From assembly GCF_000003605.2 (NCBI RefSeq), contig NW_003135337.1, forward strand, positions 379,368 through 413,825: 34,458 bases of DNA, given 5' to 3'. Source of the DNA: Saccoglossus kowalevskii. Its lineage: Eukaryota > Hemichordata > Enteropneusta > Harrimaniidae. Of this stretch, positions 10,459-19,900 are shown piece by piece (position 1 is the first letter of the stretch; the number at the start of each line of letters is the position of its first letter). The notes beneath the pieces were generated by a model, which saw only the letters and a list, made by a program, of their open reading frames with translations, ran no database searches and was not told the origin of the DNA. A program made the translations under genes and the position numbers.

Positions 10459-11374
10459 NNNNNNNNNNNNNNNNNNNNNNNNNNNNNNNNNNNNNNNNNN
10501 NNNNNNNNNNNNNNNNNNNNNNNNNNNNNNNNNNNNNNNNNNNNNNNNNNNNNNNNNNNNNNNNNNNNNNNNNNNNNNNNNNNNNNNNNNNNNNNNNNNN
10601 NNNNNNNNNNNNNNNNNNNNNNNNNNNNNNNNNNNNNNNNNNNNNNNNNNNNNNNNNNNNNNNNNNNNNNNNNNNNNNNNNNNNNNNNNNNNNNNNNNNN
10701 NNNNNNNNNNNNNNNNNNNNNNNNNNNNNNNNNNNNNNNNNNNNNNNNNNNNNNNNNNNNNNNNNNNNNNNNNNNNNNNNNNNNNNNNNNNNNNNNNNNN
10801 NNNNNNNNNNNNNNNNNNNNNNNNNNNNNNNNNNNNNNNNNNNNNNNNNNNNNNNNNNNNNNNNNNNNNNNNNNNNNNNNNNNNNNNNNNNNNNNNNNNN
10901 NNNNNNNNNNNNNNNNNNNNNNNNNNNNNNNNNNNNNNNNNNNNNNNNNNNNNNNNNNNNNNNNNNNNNNNNNNNNNNNNNNNNNNNNNNNNNNNNNNNN
11001 NNNNNNNNNNNNNNNNNNNNNNNNNNNNNNNNNNNNNNNNNNNNNNNNNNNNNNNNNNNNNNNNNNNNNNNNNNNNNNNNNNNNNNNNNNNNNNNNNNNN
11101 NNNNNNNNNNNNNNNNNNNNNNNNNNNNNNNNNNNNNNNNNNNNNNNNNNNNNNNNNNNNNNNNNNNNNNNNNNNNNNNNNNNNNNNNNNNNNNNNNNNN
11201 NNNNNNNNNNNNNNNNNNNNNNNNNNNNNNNNNNNNNNNNNNNNNNNNNNNNNNNNNNNNNNNNNNNNNNNNNNNNNNNNNNNNNNNNNNNNNNNNNNNN
11301 NNNNNNNNNNNNNNNNNNNNNNNNNNNNNNNNNNNNNNNNNNNNNNNNNNNNNNNNNNNNNNNNNNNNNNNNNN
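10459..11374. other. assembly gap (916 N)
   Basis: Undetermined bases. Any open frame drawn through this interval is an artefact. The gap lies inside the TTAA-flanked element, consistent with an assembly break in a repeat. Confidence 1.
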
Positions 11375-11858
11375 ACAATGTCGCCGTTTGGTTTTTCTTA
11401 CTCTTGTTGGCTTCATATCCGTATTTACATTTTTGCGAAAGTCTATTGCGTTTTTTCACAAACCTCGCGCAAACCATCGATATACACAAACTTTAACACC
11501 AAAAAACGTGCTTGAAATTTGTGATTTTCGGAAAGGAAAAAAATACTTAATGCAAAAAATAGAAATACGGATTTAAACTTCATGACCTTTGCTTCAAAAC
11601 AGTGTAAAGTTTTTGATCGCATGAATGACTGTAGAGATGACAATTAAAATTTTATTCACGTTAGTTAAATTATCAGCCCCGCTGATTTTCAGAATCACGT
11701 GACGCTAAAACAAACACAATGTTCACAAAATATTAATAATAGGAAAGTACAAGTCAAGAGCTTTCCAAACATATATAGATTGTATGGTTTCTTGTAAAAT
11801 TTATTCCGATTATAGGTGTTTACATTTTTCTTGCAAAAAAACTATCCTGCTACCTTAA

Positions 11859-13743
11859 GCAGATGTGGGAGTTGCATGAGATACTATGGGACAGCAGCCA
11901 TGATTGGTGTTCCTTGTCACAATACATACTTAAATCACCACACAAGTTCATTAGGAATTTTCTTGATGTACTTGTTCAAGTGGCGGATAATAATTCTCCA
12001 ATATGACCATGTGGGTGGTGACGTACATGAGGATGATGACCATGTTTCCACTGCAGATGTGAGGGTCATAGAAAACCCCAATCAAATATTGGATATATAC
12101 ATATTTGATATCTATTACTCTCTGTACTAGTTACATATTTTTTTTAAATTAATCAACGCCTGGAACAGTACTCACCGATCCTCTCAAAGTGGCGAAAAGT
12201 TGCTTTAGTATAGTCTCAGACCACTGAGGTATAGTCAAACACGTTGAACACCACTGAACGCAGCCATCTTTGAAAGGGCGCCCTCTTCTTTACGTCTGTT
12301 TAAACTTTCGTTTCATGTACGAGTAACACATGTGGTCACCGCGTTATTTTTGACTATCCACGTCGAAATAGATATTCATACCACTAATAAATTATTATAT
12401 TATTATTATTATTTAAATAACTGTTGTTGTTTTTTAAATAAAGCAAAATTAAATCATTTCATACACATCTTACCCATAATGCTCCCTCAATACAATATGG
12501 CGGCGTCCATGCGTAAAACATGTTTTTGCACCTTTCCATAAAAAACTTGGAAAACTCCAAGTTTTCTTCAACAACTTAGTATGTACGATGGTTTATTTAA
12601 CAAGGCTTCTGTATAGGCGATCGTCTGAACACATTCGAGTATGACATTCCTTCTTTTTTTTTTTCAATACATATCTTATTATACATTAGCATGGACTGTG
12701 TGTTGGTGATGGGACGTTTACTCGTAGTATCACAATAGTGTACCAACAGACGATCCTCTCCGTAGAGATATTGTCCATTGCCCCACCCCACCCCGAGCAA
12801 CACATCACTATACGTAGGGCTAGTTTTGCACAAACGGCCGTTTTCACTATTTTGTATACATCTGAAGGCAGTGTCACTGACCATAGACCCTCTTTTAGAG
12901 GGTCTATGCACTGACTTATAATTTCTGATTCATCCACCTGAGTGGTTCCATTTGGGTGAAATTTAATAATCTGTCCACCAGTTATTTGCAACCCCAATCT
13001 GATTTATTGTACTGTGTTTTTTATTTATTTTTTATTTTCTATATATATTTTATTATTATTTATTTTTATTGTAACTATCGCAACATATTTCACGTTTAGC
13101 AAAACTTAATTTTTTTTTTTTAAATATATATACCGGTATATACAAAATATAAGCATATTATTTTAATAACACTCCAGCCTACAAAACATAACTTTTTCAT
13201 GGATCATGCCGGATTGTTATAAGGATGTAGTCAGATTTTACTAACCACATTTCCCTGGTGTGTTATGCGTGGAGAAAACGCATTATATCAATTTACGAAA
13301 AATAGATTGTTGATTATTAGTTCACGCATACATTGAACACAATTCAAGATAGACATGAAGTGCAGCATTTCTAAACTTTTAATTAATATTCTTTTAACAA
13401 TTATGTTATCTTACAAACTTACGTTGGAAGCAGCTTTCGTCCCCTCTTACTGTGCTTGCTATTATTACCCTGTGTTGGTTTGCCATTGCAATCTGCATAC
13501 TGTAAACACATTATTCGTTCACTGAATTTTTAATTTAACTAGTTTCACTGATAAGTAAAATCAGCTAAATTAAATCTGTGTAAAATTGCTTAAATATCAA
13601 CAAATAGTGAAAATAAATGGTTTTACAGTATCCTGTTAAATCCTAGCCTCGTAGTTGAGTTGTTGTGAAATGCATTATTTCATTATGTGGTCCCACATAA
13701 TTTTCAAAATAATTAAATCAGTCTATAACTCTACACATCACAG
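11859..13743 (+). other. intergenic / 5' region of GTPBP10, first exon not located
   Basis: GTPBP10 needs a short first exon upstream of 13744, because the in-frame sequence before that exon reaches TAA at 13726 without a methionine. Two candidates exist. One is ATGGCGGCG at 12497, in a promoter-like AAT-ATGGCGGC setting but with its GTAAAA donor in phase 1. The other is a 49-codon frame from ATG 13355 to CATACT|GTAAAC at 13501, phase-compatible but with an unconvincing protein. Neither is supported by homology. An open minus-strand frame at 12686-12997 is interrupted by the 27-bp palindromic insertion and has no recognised domain. Confidence 0.4.
12882..12908 (+). mobile_element. 27-bp palindromic miniature element with 7-bp direct flanks
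   Basis: CATAGACCCTCT, three T, then the exact complement AGAGGGTCTATG. It is bordered on both sides by CACTGAC (12875-12881 and 12909-12915), as expected for a target-site duplication. The same 12-base ends occur in the element at 34393-34437. Confidence 0.75.
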
Positions 13744-13955
13744 GATGCATTTAAAAAAAGATTTGGTGGATTTCAAGACACACTGCGTATCTATGTTAAG
13801 GGAGGTGCTGGTGGTATGGGACTTCCCTCGCTAGGCGGACAGGGAGGAGATGGAGGAGATGTGGTTCTAGTAACGTCGTCCAAAATGACGCTTAGAAAAT
13901 TACAGATGACTGAACCGACCAAAAGATTTACTGCTTCAAATGGAGTGAATAGCAG
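13744..13955 (+). CDS. GTPBP10: GTPBP10 exon 2 (Obg glycine-rich domain)
   Basis: 212 bases from ATCACAG to AGCAG|GTATTG. It encodes the Obg-fold start [15 protein letters not shown] and the glycine repeats, ending TASNGVNS in phase 2. Confidence 0.92.
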
Positions 13956-16900
13956 GTATTGTACACTTTATATCAATACTTAAAGCGTTTTCTCAAAGGC
14001 GAATTTTATGAGACTATCATGTTACTTCTAGTTACTTGTATCTCTGTAGCAGGGGTTGGTGTGAATACCATTCAAGGCAAGCAAGCTTGTGATAACAAGC
14101 AACTTGTGTAAAATTGATGTCCAAGTTGGATGTTTGGTCATTTTCATTTGTGATTGGTGTAACAGTTTTCCTCATGACGTACCAATCAATTATTTATTAT
14201 TATTCGTGTATTTAAGATGATGTGACTAAAAAATGAAAGTCAAAGAAGTGAAGACAAATTACATTATGGGAACCAGGGTTACAACAGATGAACAGCGCCG
14301 CTGAAATAGCATATGCCCAATGACAATTTATTTTCAATTTTCTGCTTGCAGGGAGAGGCGTTTGGCAGGAATACGAGGAGTAGATAGAATTGTTTCTGTA
14401 CCTAGTGGAGTTACTGTTGTTTCAGATGATGGGCAAGTTATTGGTAAGTGCATCAGACCATTTTGGCATTAGTCCAAATTTGAACACAGTCGAGCTAAAA
14501 CTCAATTACTATCTTCTCAATAAGTCCATTGTACTCAGGGCAAGGCTGTTATTGTTTTACTATGTTCAACACCATATTGTATCTATTATTACCTTTATTA
14601 TATACGGTATCTAGTATTGCCCGGCACTGTTCCCTTAAATTTTTTTGAATCTTGAAAATACTGTGAAAATTTGCCCATTTTCCCCTTGAAATGTTATTTC
14701 TGCATACAAAATGCATGGAAAGTTTCTCAAAAGACAAAATTTCACTGAGAAACTATAATTGAATCTGAGAAAATTGAGCGAAAATAAGGCTTAGAGAGAA
14801 CACTGTTGCCCGGCCTTGTAACGCTATAGAAAGCACACCCACTTTTCATCAGTCAGAACAAAACATTTCATTTTAAATTATATTATGTGTTTATGGTCAT
14901 GCCATGGTAAAATTGTAATTACACCTATTAGGCATGTGATGAAACCTTTAAGAACTGGGAACGGATTTTGCAGCCCTTGATAGTACTGCTAACACACCCT
15001 TGCAATCTTGGGCGCTTCCACTACGCAACCTTGGGCCACAAAATCTGTATCCAACCCAATAAAAATTAATAGTATACTATACCTATTATACTTATTTTTC
15101 TTTACATTTAAATGTTTGTGGTTGTCTATTTGTTACACTTTGTTTTTGTTTTGTTTTTTGTTACTTTATTGTATTTTCAACCAAGATATCACCCTGGGAT
15201 ACAGTTTCAATGAAGATTATTATTATTATTATTAATAGTGTACTATACTTAATTATGTCAATAATCCTCACTTGTAGCTGATCTTGATCAACCCGGAAAA
15301 CAAGTTGTTGTAGCAAAAGGTGGAAAAGGAGGGTGTGCTGCCACTGAATGGAATGGCCAGAAAGGAGAAAGAAAATCTGTCAAACTTGACCTAAAGCTAA
15401 TTGCTGACATTGGACTTGTTGGGTAGGTCATTGGCAGAATGTGAAAACCAAACCTATTGCATACAATAGAGTTATTTTATTTAGCCAAACACATATGTTG
15501 TATTGTCAGCAAAACTTCATTGACAGCCCTTTTAATTTTAAGTAACTTGCCCAAAAATCAAATTTGAAAGTTTGGATTTGGAAGTTTATACTAATAAAAA
15601 CCAGATGCATTGTACTGTTTATTGAGTATTTTACAACAAATTCCGTATTGTTTGCTGTTACAATTTTGCTTCCCAATTTTGCTCACAACTAACCTAGGGC
15701 GTGCAAATGTTAGGTAATGTTGGATGCTGTGGTAACATGAATAAAATCATGTAAACTTTGATAGGTGGGATCTAAGTACCTTGTGAACATTTCCTTTTCC
15801 TCCAGGGATTGTGTAAGAGTCAATAAGTAAATAAAAATAAATAAAATGCCTATTCTAGAAACATCTGAAGAGTGTGGTGTACATCTCAGATACATCTTAA
15901 TTGAAACTGCTTCACACTGAATATTTATTTTGTAATATCATAAACCCCAGTTTGGTCATCAGATAGAGAATACCACATGCAATTTATTGACTTGATGACA
16001 CCATAAGACACTGAAAACTCAATCACAAGCGAAGCCACGGAACTGCTTGATGGTGTTGGCTACTGACAAGGCAGTTCACGCTTTAAGCTACTGAGCATGT
16101 TACTGCACATATATGCAATGCATTGTGGGAGAGATCAAAATTAACAATATTAGGATTCATATCAATAACAATATTCAACTCTTTCATTCATGTCACATTT
16201 CACCATGGCATGGCAGACTCATATTTTTTAAATTATCGGTATTCTAATGGTATTAATAATATGTACACAAAAACTGTGAATATATTAATTTTCATTTCAA
16301 CCCTAACCTTCTTGAGGTCAGTGGATTGACTGGGCTGGCATAGCACATTAAACTACCATAATACCATCATGTTAGAAAGATGGTCTAGTTTCCTCTTTTA
16401 TTCACAGCTATCCTCGGGGGCGGAGCTACGTCACAGACGTTCTACGTTTCTAAGACGCGCACCACTGTACCATGTATTTCTATGGGCTTTGTGCGCGCTG
16501 CTGTGGAACGCCGGTGGAGCCGGTGAAAACTCGAGAAAACAACACAAACTCAACTTTGAAGTAATCCTGAACAACCAAATTTATATATGACACACACGTA
16601 GGGCTAATCTTGTTACACTGTTCATGGAACTCTCAACAACCATTGCAAAGTACCGTTTTCTGCGAGTTTTTGGTCTTTGTTTTCACCGCGAGGGTTGCCA
16701 GGCGGTAGAAAATGCCCGGATGTCCGCCCCCTAAGATTTTTGTTTTTCCAATGTTAGTGCACCCTCATTGGCAAGTACAGGAAATTTAATTGCTTATTGT
16801 ATGAATTAGGTTTCCAAATGCCGGGAAATCCACTCTATTGGGAGGACTATCTAGAACCAAACCAAAGATTGCTGACTATCCATGTAAGTGTCAGTGGAAT

Positions 16901-19900
16901 GAGTAGTGTTGTGTTAACTGGAATTATAAAAATAGTGTAGATATATTTTTGGTGTGAATTCCTCTTAGGTTTTATACTGTGTACTCTTCTTACCAACATT
17001 GTTGTACTGAATATGATAACACTTGTAGAAACTGTGGTTACAGATGCCATTTTGAATGAATAACATTATTATCACATGGCAAACACATGTTTGAAACTTG
17101 CTGCTGAACAGTTTAACAGTGGTGAGATTTTGAACATCTTTCGTTTGGTTTGTTTGGTCCTAATATTCACACTACTACAATGAGTCCTTGAAATCAACCT
17201 GTTGTCATCACACATTCTCTTGATCACAATAGGTATGCATACTTCTCTTTATGCCACAATTGTGTATCATTCACCAACATTTGCACTGTGGCTACAACAA
17301 CAACATCTTCTAATGTCCAAATCAATTGTTTTCAGTTACAACGGTAAAGCCACAAATTGGTATTATTCATTATGACGACAATAGACAGGTAAGGGTTATC
17401 TTGATGTATATGTATGTAATATGAGGTTATTAAGAGAATACCTCAAAGTATGCACAAAGACAGTACCGTGGAAGTATCAATCAATGCGCAGCGGAGGTCG
17501 ATGCGACAGTGCAGCGTACTGTCTGAGTGCATACTTTGAGGTATCCTGGTAATAACCTTATTATTATACATCTTCCTTCCAAGGATACATCATAGGAATT
17601 TAGAAAAGAATCAGCAAACACTGTAACTTATGGCGTTACGGCGACAGATGTATAATAATAGTGTTTATTACAAGTTCTTAATAGTGCATGAAAGATATAA
17701 AATACAAACAATATATGTTGATGATAAAGATATTTTTGACCTCAACTGCCCTAGTTTGCTGTGATGAGTTGAGTGGTTTTTCGAAAAATAATGTTAGTTT
17801 GAGCATAGGATCATGATCGCAAGAACCCTTGTGTCAATTGGAAAAAAAAAACACTCAAAGTTTGGAGGAGCCAAATGAAATGGTTTTCATTTATAGGTGA
17901 ACACCTGATGGAATTCCACTGTATTCTGTACTAGTGTTGTATTTGTCCTATTAGTAGGGTGAAATTTAGTGATTTTTAAATAATTCTGTGTACAGCAAAT
18001 GCTATTTTGGATTTATATGTGATTCTATAGATGTGCTTCTAATAGAGCAAATACAGTAATTTTTTTTCATAGAATCTCAGTTTAATGATTTTATTTGATG
18101 AAGATATCTCACAATTTGATATTGCAGATCAGCATGGCAGACTTGCCTGGATTGGTAGAGGGCGCTCATCTCAATATTGGAATGGGACACATGTTTTTGA
18201 AGCATGTGGAAAGAACAAAATTATTACTGTTCATAATTGATGTGCATGGATTCCAGTTATCTCCAAAATATCTCCACAGGACAGCGTTTGAAACACTCTC
18301 TCTACTTAATAGGGTAAGGGGACAATGACGTAAGGAGAATCAAGAAGCATTTCATAACGATAAATTATAATATGTCACCTTACAATTCATTACATGCTAA
18401 AAAAAATATGATTAAAGGGCAGTGGTTGTCACACTGCATATGTGCAAGATTTGTATTGATAAATCGTTTTTCCCACAATCCAATGCGCTCTTCTGGAAAT
18501 CACAAGTATGCATTTTGACCTGGGCACAACTTGCACTAATTATCACCGGTGACTTTTTCATTATCTTTCAATCATCAAAGAAATTACCTAATTAAAGTTT
18601 GATAACGTCTAAGTTTGTACTCAATGATCTGCACAAAAGTCAAAGTTGCCATTTTTGTTTACGAGACCCATATCTTGTGCATGTGTGTCGCGACAATCAG
18701 TGCCCTTTATTAATATGATCACCTCAGTGACATGTTCTATAAATCTAATTTTTTAGCTTCGCTGTTGACTTTGTCGAACGGAGCTTATCATATGAGTGAT
18801 TGTCCGTCATCGTCCGTGTCAATGTTTTACTTTTTCGACTTCTTCTTGAAAACTACAAGCCTGAATGCTTTGATACTTGGTGTATATGTACCTTGGGTAG
18901 ACCTCTCTCAGATTTGTTCATTTCATAATGATATCTTCAATTCTCTAATTTTGGTGAAAATTTTTAGTAATTTTGGTAAAAAGTGATATTTTCGACTTCT
19001 TGTTGAAAACCGCAAGTCCAATTGCTTTGATATTACATATATAGATACTACATGTGGACCTCTCTCAGATTTGTTCATTTCATAATGATATCTTCAATTC
19101 TCAAATTTTGGTGAATGTTTTTGTAATTTTTGGTAAAAAGTGATATTTTCAGTCCAATTGCTTTGATATTACATATATAGGTACTACATGTGGACCTCTC
19201 TCAGATTTGTTCATTTTGTAATGATATCTTCAATTCTCTAATTTTGGTGAATATTTTAAATTTGTAATTTTTGGTAAAAAGTGATATTTTCGACTTGTTG
19301 AAAACTGCAAGTCCAATTGCTTTGATATTACATATATATTTACTACATGTGGACCTCTCTCAGATTTGTTCATTTTGTAATGATACATGTATCTTTAATT
19401 TTCTAATTTTGGTGAATGTTTTTGTAATTTTTGGTAAAAAGTGATATTTTCAGTCCAATTGCTTTGATATTACATATATAGGTACTACATGTGGACCTCT
19501 CTCAGATTTGTTCATTTTGTAATGATATCTTCAATTCTCTAATTTTGGTGAATATTTTAAATTTGTAATTTTTGGTAAAAAGTGATATTTTCGACTTCTT
19601 GTTGAAAACCGCAAGTCCAATTGCTTTGATATTACATATATATGTACTACATGTGGACCTCTCTCAGATTTGTTCATTTTGTAATGATATCTTTAATTTT
19701 CTAATTTTGGTGAATATTTTTGTCATTTTTGGTAAAAGTGATATTTTCGACTTCTTGTTGAAAACCGCAAGTCCAATTGCTTTGATATTACATATATAGG
19801 TACTACATGTGGACCTCTCTCAGATTTGTTCATTTTCTAATGATATCTTCTGTTCTTTAATTGCCATTAGCATTGCTAACAGCGGAGCTATCTCAGCCGA

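Larger units (their letters stand above)
9145..11854 (+). mobile_element. TTAA-flanked DNA element of about 2.7 kb
   Basis: The left end reads GGTAGCAGAATAGTTTTTTT and the right end is its inverted copy with one change in those 20 bases (GGTAGCAGGATAG...). Both ends are bordered by TTAA (9141-9144 and 11855-11858). TTAA duplication is typical of piggyBac-like elements and some Sola elements. No transposase motif can be read in the sequenced part, but 916 internal bases are unknown, so it may be autonomous or not. It also holds a G13 run at 9706-9718 and a G-quadruplex motif on the minus strand at 9988-10009. Confidence 0.7.

Noticed and set aside
10205-11515. Long open frames on both strands across 10205-11515
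   Set aside because: They run through the 916-base N gap and are artefacts.
12597-12997. Two overlapping minus-strand frames of about 104 codons
   Set aside because: They span the 27-bp palindromic insertion and its duplication, have no homology I recognise, and removing the insertion does not restore a convincing protein.
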